43,840 bases of DNA from an uncultured SAR86 cluster bacterium (GCA_902516285.1 CABXXT010000010.1:1-43840); one strand, 5' to 3'. Positions 7,966-18,432 are shown, counted from the first letter of the stretch. Program-made: numbers and translations. Notes: generated from the letters alone by a model not told the origin.

Positions 7966-8391
7966 ATGAGCATTGAAAAAACATTGTCAATAATTAAACC
8001 TGACGCAGTTAGCAAGAATATTATTGGAAAAATTATAACCAGGTTTGAAGATAACGGATTATATCTCGTAGCTGGTAAGCTCTTACATCTTTCCGATGAT
8101 GATGCAGGTGGTTTTTATCAAGAGCATAAAGGTAAACCTTTTTATGAAGATCTTATTAAATTTATGACATCAGGACCGGTTTTTATCCAAGTTTTAGAGG
8201 GCGAGGATGCAATTACAAAAAACAGAGAATTAATGGGTGATACTGACCCTACAAGGGCAATAAAAGGAACAATTAGGGCTGATTTTGCAAATAGCATAGA
8301 TGCAAATGCAGTTCATGGGTCTGATTCTCAAACAAGTGCTATCAGGGAGATTGAGTACTTCTTTAAAGCTGAAGAAGTATTGAATAAGTAA
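7966..8391 (+). CDS. ndk: Nucleoside diphosphate kinase
   Basis: Transfers the gamma-phosphate of ATP to NDPs through a phosphohistidine. 141 residues, typical of bacterial Ndk. The active His is H117 in [12 protein letters not shown], the E. coli position, and the N-terminal [10 protein letters not shown] motif is intact. It lies between the isc operon and rlmN, reproducing the E. coli order iscX...ndk-rlmN. The next gene starts on a TTG one base after its stop. Confidence 0.96.
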   Translation: MSIEKTLSIIKPDAVSKNIIGKIITRFEDNGLYLVAGKLLHLSDDDAGGFYQEHKGKPFYEDLIKFMTSGPVFIQVLEGEDAITKNRELMGDTDPTRAIKGTIRADFANSIDANAVHGSDSQTSAIREIEYFFKAEEVLNK

Positions 8392-8392
8392 A

Positions 8393-9472
8393 TTGTCTCA
8401 AAAAAAGAATCTTTTAGGCCTGTCTCAAGATTCGCTAGAAAAATTTTTTCAAAAAATAAATGAACCAAAATTTAGGGCTAAGCAGCTTACAAAATGGGTT
8501 CATCAAAAAGGAATTTTAGATTTTGATCAGATGACTGACTTTAATATAAGCCTTAGAGAAAAATTAAAAGAAATTTCATCACTTCAAATTCCAAAAGTAT
8601 ACAAATCTTTTGAGTCTAAAGATGGCACTATTAAGTATCTAATCCAACTTGAATCAGGATCAATGATTGAAATGGTAGAAATTCCAGATAAAAAGAGAAG
8701 AACACTTTGTATTTCATCACAAGCAGGTTGCGCATTACAGTGTACTTTTTGTGCAACTGGTGCTCAGGGGTTTGATCAAAATTTATCTAGTGATGAAATT
8801 ATTGGTCAATTATGGATATCCAATTTCTACAAAAATAATAAAAAAACTATTACTAATGTAGTTTTCATGGGTATGGGTGAACCACTTTTAAATTTTGAAC
8901 CTGTTATTGAAGCTGCAAAAATAATGAAAGACCAATTTGCATATGGTTTATCTAGAAAAAGAATTACGATAAGCACTTCTGGCATTGTTCCAAATATTGA
9001 TCAACTTTCAAAAAATATTGACGTGTCTCTAGCAATATCTCTTCATGCTGCTGATGATAAGTTAAGGGATGAGATTGTTCCAATTAATAAAAAATATCCA
9101 ATCAAATCACTTATTGAATCATGCAGAAATTACTTGATGAGCTATGAAAATAAGAGAAGTATAACTATTGAATATATTCTAATTAAAGATATTAATGACT
9201 CATTAAAAGATGCTGCAAAGGTTTCAAAACTACTATCAAATATTACTTGTAAGATTAATTTGATACCATTTAATAGTTTTAAAGGGTCTTCATATGAAAA
9301 ACCCTCAAATAATAAAATCCATGTTTTCAAAGATTTCTTAATGAATAAAGGATTTATCACTACCCTAAGAACTACAAGAGGAGATGAGGTATCTGCAGCC
9401 TGCGGTCAGCTTGTTGGCAATTTAGTAAGACCAGTAAAAGGCAAGAAATTAATATCACATAAATCATTATGA
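8393..9472 (+). CDS. rlmN: 23S rRNA (A2503-C2)/tRNA (A37-C2) methyltransferase RlmN
   Basis: Radical-SAM enzyme that methylates C2 of A2503 in 23S rRNA and A37 in some tRNAs. 359 residues from a TTG start at 8393. The [4Fe-4S] cluster motif CxxxCxxC is C113, C117 and C120 in GCALQCTFCATG. The two cysteines of the ping-pong mechanism are C337 in GDEVSAACGQL and C106 in RRTLCISSQ (E. coli C355 and C118). The pilF/pilW gene that often follows it is missing; instead the stop overlaps the rodZ start by 4 nt. Confidence 0.95.
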   Translation: MSQKKNLLGLSQDSLEKFFQKINEPKFRAKQLTKWVHQKGILDFDQMTDFNISLREKLKEISSLQIPKVYKSFESKDGTIKYLIQLESGSMIEMVEIPDKKRRTLCISSQAGCALQCTFCATGAQGFDQNLSSDEIIGQLWISNFYKNNKKTITNVVFMGMGEPLLNFEPVIEAAKIMKDQFAYGLSRKRITISTSGIVPNIDQLSKNIDVSLAISLHAADDKLRDEIVPINKKYPIKSLIESCRNYLMSYENKRSITIEYILIKDINDSLKDAAKVSKLLSNITCKINLIPFNSFKGSSYEKPSNNKIHVFKDFLMNKGFITTLRTTRGDEVSAACGQLVGNLVRPVKGKKLISHKSL

Positions 9473-10215
9473 GTAGTAATGTTCTAAAATCAGCAGCTTC
9501 AGCAAAGACTGGTAAAATTTTTTTAAACAAGAGAAATGAAATTGGGCTCTCGCATGAGGAAATCACGGAAACACTGGGAATCAATAAAGATTATATTTTT
9601 GCAATTGAGTCTGGTAATTATAAAATTTTTCCCAGCGAATTTTTTGCAAGAGCTTATTTCAAAAAATATAAAGAATTTTTAGATATTGATGCTTCATTTC
9701 CCGTGCTCTACAAGGACATTGATAAGAAAAGAATTGTAAAGAGAAGAAGTTTAAGCTATGTAAAAACTATTGATAGAAGAACCTTATCTCTCATTACATT
9801 AGTAAGCATATTTTTACTTTCATTTTTATTCATAATTAACTTTTTTTCATTTTCAAATAATTCAAATCAAATAAATATTACTGAATTTGAAGTAAGCAGT
9901 GAAAATTTTAATAGTATCGAAATGCAAATAAAACAAAATAACGAAATAAAAGAGTCTAAAATTTTGTTATCTAATAAATTAATATTGGATTTTAGTGACG
10001 AATGTTGGATTGAAATATATGAGAATAATGAAATTCTAGAAACAAAATTATTTTTTTCTGGTGACATATATGAAAGAGTTATTGAGCAACCATTTAAAAT
10101 AGTAGTTGGAGACTATGAAGCTTTAAAAGGTTCTTATAATAAGAAGGAGATTGATTTTCTTGTTAATGCTAATAGACTAACAAAGGTTAATACTATTTAT
10201 TTTAATAATGAGTAA
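9469..10215 (+). CDS. rodZ: Cytoskeletal cell-shape protein RodZ
   Basis: Bitopic inner-membrane protein that links MreB filaments to the wall-elongation machinery. 248 residues, shorter than E. coli RodZ (337). The N-terminal HTH_25/Xre-like domain (about 11-75, with [21 protein letters not shown]) is the MreB-binding part; a basic juxtamembrane stretch precedes one membrane helix at about 105-128; the periplasmic part (130-248) ends in a DUF4115-like beta domain around [12 protein letters not shown]. The long low-complexity periplasmic linker of E. coli is reduced. It overlaps rlmN by 4 nt and ispG by 8 nt. Confidence 0.85.
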   Translation: MSSNVLKSAASAKTGKIFLNKRNEIGLSHEEITETLGINKDYIFAIESGNYKIFPSEFFARAYFKKYKEFLDIDASFPVLYKDIDKKRIVKRRSLSYVKTIDRRTLSLITLVSIFLLSFLFIINFFSFSNNSNQINITEFEVSSENFNSIEMQIKQNNEIKESKILLSNKLILDFSDECWIEIYENNEILETKLFFSGDIYERVIEQPFKIVVGDYEALKGSYNKKEIDFLVNANRLTKVNTIYFNNE

Positions 10216-11311
10216 TTGGATTAAGAGAAAGAAAACTAAAACACTTAATGTCGGTGGAGTAATGGTTGGAGGAAGCAATCCAATTTCTGTTCAATCTATG
10301 ACAAATACAAATACTTGTGATGTTGTTTCTACAGTTAAACAAATAAATGATCTTGTATCTGCCGGTGCCGATATTGTTAGAGTTTCGGTGCCTGGATTTG
10401 ATGAGGCAAAAGCATTTAAAGAAATCAAAAAAGCAACCTCTGTCCCATTGGTAGCAGATATTCATTTTGATTATAAAATTGCCATTGAGGTTGCAGATAC
10501 AGCAGATTGTCTTCGAATTAATCCAGGAAACATTGGTAAGGAAGATAGAGTACGAGAGGTAATTAGTGCAGCAAAAGATAATAATGTTCCTATTAGAGTT
10601 GGAGTAAATGCTGGCTCTCTTGAAAAGGATTTACAAAAAAAATATGGTGAACCCAATGCAGATGCATTAGTAGAGTCTGCAATGAGACATGTTGAAATTT
10701 TAGACAAGCATGATTTTGACAATTATAAAATGAGTTTGAAAGCCTCAAATATAGAGATGACAGTTGAATCGTATAGAAAAATATCAAAGTTAATAACTCA
10801 ACCTCTTCATTTAGGAATCACAGAAGCTGGCAGCTACAGAGCAGGTGCTGTGAAATCCTCAATTGGTGTAGGAATGCTTTTATCAGAAGGAATTGGCGAT
10901 ACAATTCGTATTTCACTTGCATCTGATCCTGTTGATGAAATTAAGATAGGTTGGGACATACTTAAGAGTTTAAATCTAAGAAGTCGAGGATTAAAAATAA
11001 TTGCATGTCCTAGCTGCTCAAGACAAAATTTTGATGTTATTAAAGTTGTAAATGAGCTTGAAGAAAGATTAGAGGACATAGTTGATGATATTGAGGTTGC
11101 CATTATTGGATGTTATGTAAACGGTCCCGGCGAAAGTAAGGCAGCAAATATTGGACTGACAGGAGCAAGCCCAATGAATCTTATGTATATTAATGGATCA
11201 CCAAATAAAAAAATTAAAAATGAAAATATAGTTGATGAGCTAGAAGATCAAGTCCGTACAAAAATTTTAAATATGAAAAATAATTCTGAAAAAATTATTT
11301 TGAGGAGCTAA
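10208..11311 (+). CDS. ispG: 4-hydroxy-3-methylbut-2-en-1-yl diphosphate synthase (flavodoxin-type)
   Basis: Converts MEcPP to HMBPP in the MEP isoprenoid pathway using a [4Fe-4S] cluster. 367 residues (E. coli 372). Cluster ligands are C267 and C270 in ACPSCSR, C302 in [11 protein letters not shown], plus E309. The TIM-barrel N-terminal domain begins with [15 protein letters not shown]. The ATG lies inside the rodZ end, an 8-nt overlap. Its partner ispH is also in this window at 35437-36375, so the last two steps of the pathway, both Fe-S enzymes, are here. Confidence 0.97.
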   Translation: MSNWIKRKKTKTLNVGGVMVGGSNPISVQSMTNTNTCDVVSTVKQINDLVSAGADIVRVSVPGFDEAKAFKEIKKATSVPLVADIHFDYKIAIEVADTADCLRINPGNIGKEDRVREVISAAKDNNVPIRVGVNAGSLEKDLQKKYGEPNADALVESAMRHVEILDKHDFDNYKMSLKASNIEMTVESYRKISKLITQPLHLGITEAGSYRAGAVKSSIGVGMLLSEGIGDTIRISLASDPVDEIKIGWDILKSLNLRSRGLKIIACPSCSRQNFDVIKVVNELEERLEDIVDDIEVAIIGCYVNGPGESKAANIGLTGASPMNLMYINGSPNKKIKNENIVDELEDQVRTKILNMKNNSEKIILRS

Positions 11312-11312
11312 G

Positions 11313-12581
11313 TTGGAAAAAATTAATTCCCTTACTGGAATGTTAGATTTGATTTCTAATAAAGCCGATAAATCTGAGTTTGCAGATAAAATATTTTTAA
11401 CTGAAAAATATTTAAAAAAAATCTTTCAAAACTATGGGATGTCTGAAATAAGAACTCCAGCATTAGAGGACACAAACCTATTTAAAAGATCAGTTGGTGA
11501 TGCATCTGACATAGTCAATAAGGAACTTTACTCTTTTAATGATAAAAATGACAAGAATATCGTCTTAAGACCTGAGGGAACTGCAGGAGTAATTAGGGCA
11601 GTTATCCAAAAAAAAATTGACTTAGAAGCTCATAAATTCTGGTACATGGGTCCAATGTGGAGGTATGAAAGACCACAGAAAGGAAGATACAGGCAATTTT
11701 ATCAAGCAGGTGTTGAAATTCTTGGTAATCATGAGGGTTTGCCTGAATTTGAAATGATTTCTTTGATATGCTCAATTAATCAGTATTTACTAATAGACAA
11801 ACCCTTAATCAAAATTAATCATCTCGGCGATAATAAAATCAAAGAATTATACTGTGAGGATTTAGTAAAATATTTAAGCCCATTAAAATTAAATTTAGAT
11901 GAGAAAGATCAAAATAGATTGAAAAAAAATCCACTTAGGATTTTGGACTCTAAAAATGAAACAACTCAGAACATATTAAAAGATGCTCCAAAAATAAATA
12001 ACTATATTTCAAATAGTTCTAAAGTGTTGCTTGATGAAATCATAAAAACTTTTTCTCCTGAATGTAACATTCAAATTGATTCAAGTCTTGTCAGAGGTCT
12101 TGATTATTATACTGGTTTTGTTTTTGAAGCTATTTCAGATGACCTAGGCGCTCAAAATGCCTATTTAGGAGGAGGAAGATACGATAATCTTTCTAGCCAG
12201 CTTGGAGGAAAAAATCTTCCAGCTATTGGCATGGCCATAGGCCTAGAGCGATTATCAACTCTGGTTAATGCTGAAGAAGCATCTAATAAACTCCTTTCTT
12301 TTATAATTTTATCAGAGAAAATTAATCCAAAAGCATATAAAATAGCTCACGATTTAAGGTTACTTAATGAGAATGTAAAGATTGACATTCAGTTATCAGA
12401 AGGTAGCCTGAAGTCTAAGCTTAGAAGAGCAAGCAAAGATAATGCAGATTATGCTCTTATATTGGGAGATCAAGAATTGGAATCAGAGACTGTTATAGTT
12501 AAATCTTTAAAAGAAAGCAATTCTGAACAAAAATCTATGAGTATCGATGAACTAAATGGGTTTATCTCAGCAATAAGTTAA
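11313..12581 (+). CDS. hisS: Histidyl-tRNA synthetase
   Basis: Class II synthetase charging tRNA-His. 422 residues (E. coli 424) from a TTG start at 11313, preceded by GAGGAG at 11302-11307. Signature motifs are LRPEGTAGVIRA, motif 2 RYERPQKGRYRQFYQ, the His-A and His-B stretches RGLDYYTG and GGGRYDNL, and motif 3 GMAIGLERL. The anticodon-binding domain occupies roughly the last 95 residues. No in-frame ATG gives a better start. Confidence 0.96.
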   Translation: MEKINSLTGMLDLISNKADKSEFADKIFLTEKYLKKIFQNYGMSEIRTPALEDTNLFKRSVGDASDIVNKELYSFNDKNDKNIVLRPEGTAGVIRAVIQKKIDLEAHKFWYMGPMWRYERPQKGRYRQFYQAGVEILGNHEGLPEFEMISLICSINQYLLIDKPLIKINHLGDNKIKELYCEDLVKYLSPLKLNLDEKDQNRLKKNPLRILDSKNETTQNILKDAPKINNYISNSSKVLLDEIIKTFSPECNIQIDSSLVRGLDYYTGFVFEAISDDLGAQNAYLGGGRYDNLSSQLGGKNLPAIGMAIGLERLSTLVNAEEASNKLLSFIILSEKINPKAYKIAHDLRLLNENVKIDIQLSEGSLKSKLRRASKDNADYALILGDQELESETVIVKSLKESNSEQKSMSIDELNGFISAIS

Positions 12582-12592
12582 AGGAATTCATT

Positions 12593-13237
12593 ATGAATAA
12601 TATCTATGAAAATAATATGAGATTTTTGCCTTTATTAAAGTTTTTAGATAAGTATAAAAAATTGCTGATAATTTTGATTACTTTAATTATGCTGTCTGCA
12701 ATATCATTATTTATATTTTTTCAAATCAAGAATACTAATAACATTAAAGCTGCAGAATTTTACACTCAATGGGAGACAGAATCATCAAAAAGTGAACCAA
12801 ATATAGAAATACTTGATGAGATTTTTACCAATATTGAGACAAAATACTCAGGAACTGGATACTACAAAACTGTTTTGCTTAATAAAGCCAATTTGGAACT
12901 CAATCAAGAAAAGCTTGGAAATGCCTTAGAGAGCTTCGATAAATTAATCAAAATCACTGATGGTTTCAATGGAAACAAAATCTATAATAAAATTTCACGT
13001 ATCAGCGCGGCAAGAATTTTATTAACCAATGAAAGATATGATGATGCTCTAAAAATGATCAGTTCTTACTCATCATCTGATACAAATGCATTTATTCATG
13101 AGCTGACAGGGGATATTCTTTTAAAGCAAAATAAAATTCAATTAGCAATTGATCAATATCAAATTGCATCACAAAAGTATTCTGATGAATCCTCAAGATC
13201 TATTGTCGAAATTAAAATTGCAAATATTGGCAAATAG
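12593..13237 (+). CDS. yfgM: YfgM-like ancillary SecYEG translocon protein
   Basis: Single-span inner-membrane protein with a periplasmic TPR-like domain; in E. coli YfgM associates with SecYEG and PpiD and assists secreted proteins. 214 residues (E. coli 206). One membrane helix at about 23-44 follows a short cytoplasmic N-terminus, then helical repeats (about 55-210) including NLELNQEKLGNALESFDKL and LTGDILLKQNKIQLAIDQY. A ribosome site AAGGAA at 12581-12586 supports the start. Position between hisS and bamB matches E. coli. Confidence 0.87.
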   Translation: MNNIYENNMRFLPLLKFLDKYKKLLIILITLIMLSAISLFIFFQIKNTNNIKAAEFYTQWETESSKSEPNIEILDEIFTNIETKYSGTGYYKTVLLNKANLELNQEKLGNALESFDKLIKITDGFNGNKIYNKISRISAARILLTNERYDDALKMISSYSSSDTNAFIHELTGDILLKQNKIQLAIDQYQIASQKYSDESSRSIVEIKIANIGK

Positions 13238-13238
13238 C

Positions 13239-14399
13239 ATGAAATCTAACAATATATTCTTTCCAGCAATTATTTTAATGCTCTTAACTTTAAGCGCTTG
13301 TTCTTCTATGGATAGATTAAAATTTTGGGAATCTGAAGAGATTGATCTTGATGAACCTGCGAAGCTTTTAAGTATTTCTGAAGAAAAAACCATTGAATTA
13401 TTGTGGAGTAAATCTTTTTATGGCATAAATGATCTAGGAAACTTTCAGCCAGCTTTCAACTCTCAGGATATATTTTTTGCTAGTTCTGATGGAGCAGTGA
13501 TATCTATGGACATTGCTAATGGTAATGAAAATTGGAAAACTGAACTCAATTTTTTAGCTTCGGGAGTTGCTTCAGGTTTTGGTATTGTTGTTATTTCTGA
13601 TATCGATGGAAATGTAATTGCACTAGATCAAGAAAATGGATTTGAATTATGGAAGACAAATGTTAAGGGTGAAGTTCTAAGTAGTGTTGCAATTGATCCA
13701 AGAGCTGTTGTTGTTAAAACTGGTTCCGGTGAACTTTTTGGACTTGATAAAGACAATGGTTTGACTAAATGGTCTTATAGGTCAAAACTACCATCTCTTA
13801 CAATAAGAGGAAGTAGCAGCCCAATCATTGTTGATGATAAAGTTTATGTAACTTTCGACAGTGGTAGACTAGGAGTCTTTCAAATTGAGTCAGGATTCCC
13901 TCTTTGGGATGGAGCGATTTCATATGTTACAGGTTCTTCAGAATTAGAGAATTTGATTGATTCAGACGCCAATCCTGTAATCGAGGGAGGGTTAGTTTTT
14001 ACGACTAATTACCAAGGAAATTTAAATATATTTGACTTAGCACAAAAAAGATCAATTTGGTCGTCTCCAATATCTTCTTTCTTTTCTCCGTTAATTACCA
14101 GAGGCATGATAATTGTAATTACATCTAGCTCTGAAATAAAAACATTTTCGTCAAAGACCCTTATAGAGTCATGGAGCTCTTCTGATTACCTTAACAGAAG
14201 CTTATCTAATCCAGTAAGCTTTAAGGGCAATGTTGTGGTTGGAGATTTTGAAGGGTTTGTTCATGTAATCAATCCAATAAATGGTATTACCTTGGGTAGA
14301 AAAAAAATATCTAGGAAGCCAATAAAAACTATTATTGGGAGAAGTAATAATTTATTTGTTATTGATGAGGCATTTAATTTATATTCACTTAAAATATAA
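13239..14399 (+). CDS. bamB: Outer membrane protein assembly factor BamB (lipoprotein)
   Basis: Beta-propeller lipoprotein of the BAM complex that scaffolds BamA. 386 residues from the ATG at 13239 (E. coli 392). The signal peptide ends in lipobox LSAC with the lipidated Cys at 21. PQQ-like propeller repeats recur through the mature part (ISMDIANGNENWKTELN, VIALDQENGFELWKTNV, LFGLDKDNGLTKWSYR). An in-frame ATG at 13149 lies within yfgM and would bury the signal peptide, so it is not used. The start is one base after the yfgM stop. Confidence 0.94.
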   Translation: MKSNNIFFPAIILMLLTLSACSSMDRLKFWESEEIDLDEPAKLLSISEEKTIELLWSKSFYGINDLGNFQPAFNSQDIFFASSDGAVISMDIANGNENWKTELNFLASGVASGFGIVVISDIDGNVIALDQENGFELWKTNVKGEVLSSVAIDPRAVVVKTGSGELFGLDKDNGLTKWSYRSKLPSLTIRGSSSPIIVDDKVYVTFDSGRLGVFQIESGFPLWDGAISYVTGSSELENLIDSDANPVIEGGLVFTTNYQGNLNIFDLAQKRSIWSSPISSFFSPLITRGMIIVITSSSEIKTFSSKTLIESWSSSDYLNRSLSNPVSFKGNVVVGDFEGFVHVINPINGITLGRKKISRKPIKTIIGRSNNLFVIDEAFNLYSLKI

Positions 14400-14412
14400 A
14401 TGATAAAAAATA

Positions 14413-15795
14413 ATGTTTACTTCGTTAGCAATAATAGGACGTCCAAATGTTGGAAAATCAACCCTTTTTAATAAATTAACAAAATCAAGAAACGCAATTG
14501 TATCGGACCTTCCTGGCTTAACAAAAGACAGAAACTATGGTTTTATAAATTTTCGAAATAAAAAGTCATTAATTATTGATACAGGTGGAATCCTTGAGAA
14601 TCTAAAAAATGAGAAATTAAAAGACTCAATATCTAAACAAGCATGGATAGCTGTTGAAGATTCAACAATTATAATTCATGTTTTCGACGGCTCAGAAGAA
14701 CTTAGTAATGAGGATATAAATATTATTTCTAAACTAAGAAAATATGATAAAGATGTTATTACTGTTTTAAATAAGTCTGATAAAAAATCTTCAACGTCTA
14801 TAAAAGAAGATTTAAGTAGATACGGAGTAAGTGATTTTATAGAAATTAGTTCTGAGCATTCATTAAACTTAGATGAATTAAGAACAATATTAAAAAGTAA
14901 GATTCCAGATAATAATACTATTGATCACTCTGGAAAAAGGGTAGCTATTCTGGGAAGACCGAATGCTGGCAAATCAACTTTTATTAATAGCATTATTGAT
15001 GAAGATAGATTAATTGTAAGTGAACAAGCTGGAACGACAATAGATGCCATAGATATACCTTTTAAATTTAATAATGAAGAATATATTTTCATTGACACAG
15101 CTGGAATTAGAAAAGGGTTCAAGAGAAATCATAAAACTGAATATTTTTCTTACGTAAAAGCTATTCATGCAATTGAAGAAAGCAATCTTGTTATTTTTAT
15201 GTGTGATGCAAGCCAGGGTTTGGTTGACCAAGATTTAAAAATATTAAATATGATAATAACATCAGGTAAACCTCTACTTATTGCCCTAAATAAGACAGAT
15301 TTAGTATTAAAATCCAATCTAGAAAAATTATATAAATCTAGAAACATGCAACTAAGTTTTATAAAGAATATGTTCATAGTCGAAATCTCAGCAACAAAAA
15401 AGAAGGGCTTTAAAACTTTATTCAAACATTCAGACTATTTAATTAATCAGTCTCAAAAAAAATTCAGTACATCTCAATTAAATAGAATGTTGAAAAAATT
15501 TGTTGATTCAAGTTCCCCTCCATCGATTAATGGAAGAAGTTTAAAATTCAAACATGTGCACTTTGGTGGTATTTATCCAACCACTTTAATAGTTAATGCA
15601 AATCATGATAAAAAAATTCCAAACAATTACAAAAAATATTTAGAAAACTCTTTTAGATCAAGCATGAACCTTCAGAGCATTCAGCTTAACCTAATATTTA
15701 GAAAATCTAATAATCCCTATGAAGGTAAAAAAAATAAACTTTCTGAAAGACAGATCAAAAAAAGAAAGAGACTGCTAAAGCACGTAAAAAAATAA
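14413..15795 (+). CDS. der: Ribosome biogenesis GTPase Der (EngA)
   Basis: Essential double-domain GTPase for 50S maturation. 460 residues. The first G domain has P-loop GRPNVGKST (9-17), DTGG and NKSD; the second has GRPNAGKST beginning at G181, DTAGIRKG at about 228 and NKTD at about 296. The C-terminal KH-like domain ends in a Lys/Arg-rich tail (KNKLSERQIKKRKRLLKH). It closes the block that runs from rlmN, in E. coli order. 81 nt of non-coding DNA follow before sdhC. Confidence 0.96.
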   Translation: MFTSLAIIGRPNVGKSTLFNKLTKSRNAIVSDLPGLTKDRNYGFINFRNKKSLIIDTGGILENLKNEKLKDSISKQAWIAVEDSTIIIHVFDGSEELSNEDINIISKLRKYDKDVITVLNKSDKKSSTSIKEDLSRYGVSDFIEISSEHSLNLDELRTILKSKIPDNNTIDHSGKRVAILGRPNAGKSTFINSIIDEDRLIVSEQAGTTIDAIDIPFKFNNEEYIFIDTAGIRKGFKRNHKTEYFSYVKAIHAIEESNLVIFMCDASQGLVDQDLKILNMIITSGKPLLIALNKTDLVLKSNLEKLYKSRNMQLSFIKNMFIVEISATKKKGFKTLFKHSDYLINQSQKKFSTSQLNRMLKKFVDSSSPPSINGRSLKFKHVHFGGIYPTTLIVNANHDKKIPNNYKKYLENSFRSSMNLQSIQLNLIFRKSNNPYEGKKNKLSERQIKKRKRLLKHVKK

Positions 15796-15838
15796 TCATA
15801 ATCCAATACTTATAAAAGGTTTAAATGAATTTCTGCTG

Positions 15839-15844
15839 TATAAT
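15839..15844 (+). promoter_or_regulatory. Candidate -10 of the sdh-suc operon
   Basis: TATAAT preceded by TGCTG lies in the only non-coding gap (81 nt) before sdhC, predicting transcription from about 15851 and a short leader. No strong -35 is visible. No further gap of this size occurs until the end of sucD, so this is the likely main promoter for the whole TCA series. Confidence 0.42.
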
Positions 15845-15876
15845 CTCCAATAAATCTTTTTTAAAACTAGCACACA

Positions 15877-16263
15877 ATGCAAGAAAGACCGGTATATCTT
15901 GATCTAACAAAAATTAGACTGCCATTATCTGCCTTAATGTCGATTACCCATCGTTTATCAGGTATGTATGTTTTTTTCGTTACACTACCAATCAGTCTTA
16001 TCTTAATAAATAAATCTTTATCATCTAAATCAAGTTTTGAAAACCTTTTAACAGCAATGTCATCAATTTCATTTTTTTCTCTTATAGTTTTTATAAGTTT
16101 TTTAATTCTTTGGTATCATGTTTTGACAGGCGTCAGGCATTTGATAATGGATTTTTTTCATATTGGTGAATCGCTAAACGGATCATACTATTCTGCAGTT
16201 CTTACAATAGTTATTTGGTTTAGTTCTTTAGTAATATTTTTTGGATATATGTTCGTCTTATGA
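15877..16263 (+). CDS. sdhC: Succinate dehydrogenase cytochrome b556 subunit
   Basis: Membrane anchor of complex II that binds heme b and ubiquinone with SdhD. 128 residues (E. coli 129) with three membrane helices (about 28-46, 64-84, 103-126). SITHRLSG (22-29) holds the quinone-site Ser and Arg; the heme-ligand His is H81 in YHVLTGVRHLIMD. The ATG has no Shine-Dalgarno site. It overlaps sdhD by 4 nt. Confidence 0.93.
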   Translation: MQERPVYLDLTKIRLPLSALMSITHRLSGMYVFFVTLPISLILINKSLSSKSSFENLLTAMSSISFFSLIVFISFLILWYHVLTGVRHLIMDFFHIGESLNGSYYSAVLTIVIWFSSLVIFFGYMFVL

Positions 16264-16619
16264 AAGGATCAATGATATGGAACTTGCAAAGATATAGCTC
16301 ATTAATCATATTATGTTACTTAATTTATGTTGCATATTTTATCTTTTTTACTAAAGATATTAATTTTTTCTCTTGGTCGAACTTCTTTTTATCATTTCAA
16401 GCAAGATTTATAACATCAATTGTTTTTTTAATGATAATTACTCACGCATTTATAGGTTTATGGACTGTTGGAACCGATTATCTTACAACTAGAACTTTAG
16501 GTTTTTTGAGCAAATCAATAGCAAGAAGGGCAGCTATTTTAAGGAATTTATATTTTTTAATATTTGGTCTTACAGGAGTTCTTTATTTAATCAGTATTTT
16601 ATATATAATATGGTTATAA
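16260..16619 (+). CDS. sdhD: Succinate dehydrogenase membrane anchor subunit
   Basis: Second anchor of complex II. 119 residues (E. coli 115), three membrane helices. The conserved HAFIGLWTVGTDYL motif supplies heme-ligand region H62 and quinone-site D73-Y74. Between helices 2 and 3 is a basic stretch, TRTLGFLSKSIARRAA. ATGA overlap with sdhC. 28 nt separate it from sdhA, with a TATAAT-like hexamer at 16632-16637 that may be chance. Confidence 0.9.
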   Translation: MKGSMIWNLQRYSSLIILCYLIYVAYFIFFTKDINFFSWSNFFLSFQARFITSIVFLMIITHAFIGLWTVGTDYLTTRTLGFLSKSIARRAAILRNLYFLIFGLTGVLYLISILYIIWL

Positions 16620-16647
16620 CATTTAATGATATATAATTATAACTATT

Positions 16648-18432
16648 ATGAATAATATTTTTACTAGAAATATTAAGACTATTAGATTTGATGCTCTAAT
16701 AGTGGGTGGCGGTGGTTCAGGTATGCGGGCATCTTTAGAGCTTGCTAAGTCTGGACTAAAAACTGCAGTTGTTTCAAAAGTTTTCCCAACAAGGTCTCAT
16801 ACTGTGTCCGCTCAAGGCGGTATTACATGTGCAATCGCAAGTGCAGATCCAAATGATGATTGGAGATGGCACATGTATGATACTGTCAAAGGTGCTGATT
16901 TTATTGGTGATCAAGATGCTATTGAGTACTTGTGTTCTGAGGGGCCACAAGCTGTATTTGAGCTTGAGCATATGGGCTTACCTTTTTCAAGATTTGATAA
17001 TGGACGTATTTATCAAAGACCATTTGGAGGACAATCAAAGGACTTTGGAAAGGGTGGCCAAGCTGCAAGAACATGTGCTGCAGCTGATAGAACAGGCCAT
17101 GCTCTTCTTCATACTCTTTACCAAAATAATGTTAAAGAGGGTACCAATTTTCTAAATGAATGGTTTGCTGTAGATTTAGTTAAAAATTCGAAAGATGAAG
17201 TTACTGGAGTTATAGCATTTTCAATTGAAAATGGTGAAGTGGCATACCTCAAGGCTCAATCCACCGTTCTCGCAACAGGTGGAGCTGGCCGCATATACGC
17301 ATCTACAACCAATGCACTTATAAATACGGGCGATGGTCTGGGAATGGCGCTAAGAGCAGGATATCCCGCACAAGATATGGAAATGTGGCAATTTCATCCA
17401 ACAGGTATATATGGAGCAGGTTCACTCGTAACTGAAGGATGCAGGGGTGAAGGAGGTTATTTAGTAAATAAGGATGGCGAGAGATTCATGGAAAGATATG
17501 CTCCAAATGTTAAGGATTTAGCTGGTAGGGATGTTGTGGCAAGATCTATGGTTTTAGAGATTCTAGAAGGAAGAGGTTGTGGAGATAAAAATGATCATAT
17601 TTATTTAAAATTAGATCACTTGGGAGCGGATGTCTTAAATTCAAAATTACCTGGAATTTGTGAACTATCTAGAACTTTTGCACATGTTGATCCAATTTAT
17701 GAACCTATACCAGTTGTACCGACCTGTCATTATATGATGGGTGGAACACCAACAAATATTAATGGCCAAGCTTACAAAAGGATTAATAACGAAGATAAGT
17801 TAATATCTGGTCTATATTCTGCCGGTGAAGCAGCATGCGTCTCTGTTCATGGGGCAAATAGACTTGGCGGAAATTCTTTACTCGATTTGGTTGTTTTTGG
17901 AAGAGCAACCGGTAAATTTATCCAGCAAGAAATTAAATCAGGCGGAGGAGTAACTCCTTCAACTCCTGGTGATATAGATAATGCTCTCGAAAGACTTAAT
18001 AAATTAAATGAGTCATCCTCTGGGTTTGACACAGCAGAAGTTAAAAAAGAACTTCAAGAATGTATGCAGAATTATTTTGGTGTATTTAGAAGAGGTGAGT
18101 TTATGAAGAAAGGCTTAGATGATCTTGCTGAAATTAAGCATAAAGTTGATAACCTCCACTTAAAAGACAAAAGTGATGCATTCAACACAAGTCGTGTAGA
18201 GGCTATTGAATTACAGAACCTTTTTGAGGTAGCTGAGGCAACAGCGATTTCAGCTTTTGAAAGGAACGAAAGTAGAGGCGCTCATGCAAGAGATGATTTT
18301 CCTGACAGAGACGATGAAAATTGGCTATGTCACAGTTTATTTGATCCTGAAACAAAAAAAGTTTCAAAAAGAGAAGTTAACTTTCAACCGACACAAATGG
18401 AAGCATTTCCTCCTAAAATAAGGACTTATTAA
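16648..18432 (+). CDS. sdhA: Succinate dehydrogenase flavoprotein subunit
   Basis: Oxidises succinate to fumarate with covalently bound FAD. 594 residues (E. coli 588). The dinucleotide fold [14 protein letters not shown] starts near 20; the FAD-attached histidine is H51 in [12 protein letters not shown]. Substrate-site segments include [20 protein letters not shown] and the catalytic Arg region. [20 protein letters not shown] is the family C-terminal FAD motif. The gene sits in the standard C-D-A-B order and overlaps sdhB by one base (TAATG). Confidence 0.97.
   Translation: MNNIFTRNIKTIRFDALIVGGGGSGMRASLELAKSGLKTAVVSKVFPTRSHTVSAQGGITCAIASADPNDDWRWHMYDTVKGADFIGDQDAIEYLCSEGPQAVFELEHMGLPFSRFDNGRIYQRPFGGQSKDFGKGGQAARTCAAADRTGHALLHTLYQNNVKEGTNFLNEWFAVDLVKNSKDEVTGVIAFSIENGEVAYLKAQSTVLATGGAGRIYASTTNALINTGDGLGMALRAGYPAQDMEMWQFHPTGIYGAGSLVTEGCRGEGGYLVNKDGERFMERYAPNVKDLAGRDVVARSMVLEILEGRGCGDKNDHIYLKLDHLGADVLNSKLPGICELSRTFAHVDPIYEPIPVVPTCHYMMGGTPTNINGQAYKRINNEDKLISGLYSAGEAACVSVHGANRLGGNSLLDLVVFGRATGKFIQQEIKSGGGVTPSTPGDIDNALERLNKLNESSSGFDTAEVKKELQECMQNYFGVFRRGEFMKKGLDDLAEIKHKVDNLHLKDKSDAFNTSRVEAIELQNLFEVAEATAISAFERNESRGAHARDDFPDRDDENWLCHSLFDPETKKVSKREVNFQPTQMEAFPPKIRTY

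Noticed and set aside
13149-13238. Upstream ATG giving a 416-residue BamB
   Set aside because: It starts inside yfgM and would bury the lipoprotein signal peptide and LSAC lipobox that begin at 13239.
16632-16637. TATAAT before sdhA as an internal promoter
   Set aside because: It lies 10 nt before the ATG in a 28-nt AT-rich gap without a -35; chance occurrence is as likely.
16769-17155. 128-codon frame on the + strand inside sdhA, and many antisense frames inside other genes (for example 850-1131, 23587-23922, 38804-39253)
   Set aside because: They lie wholly within strongly identified genes, show no domain, no ribosome site and no coupling to neighbours; AT-rich coding sequence gives such frames by chance.
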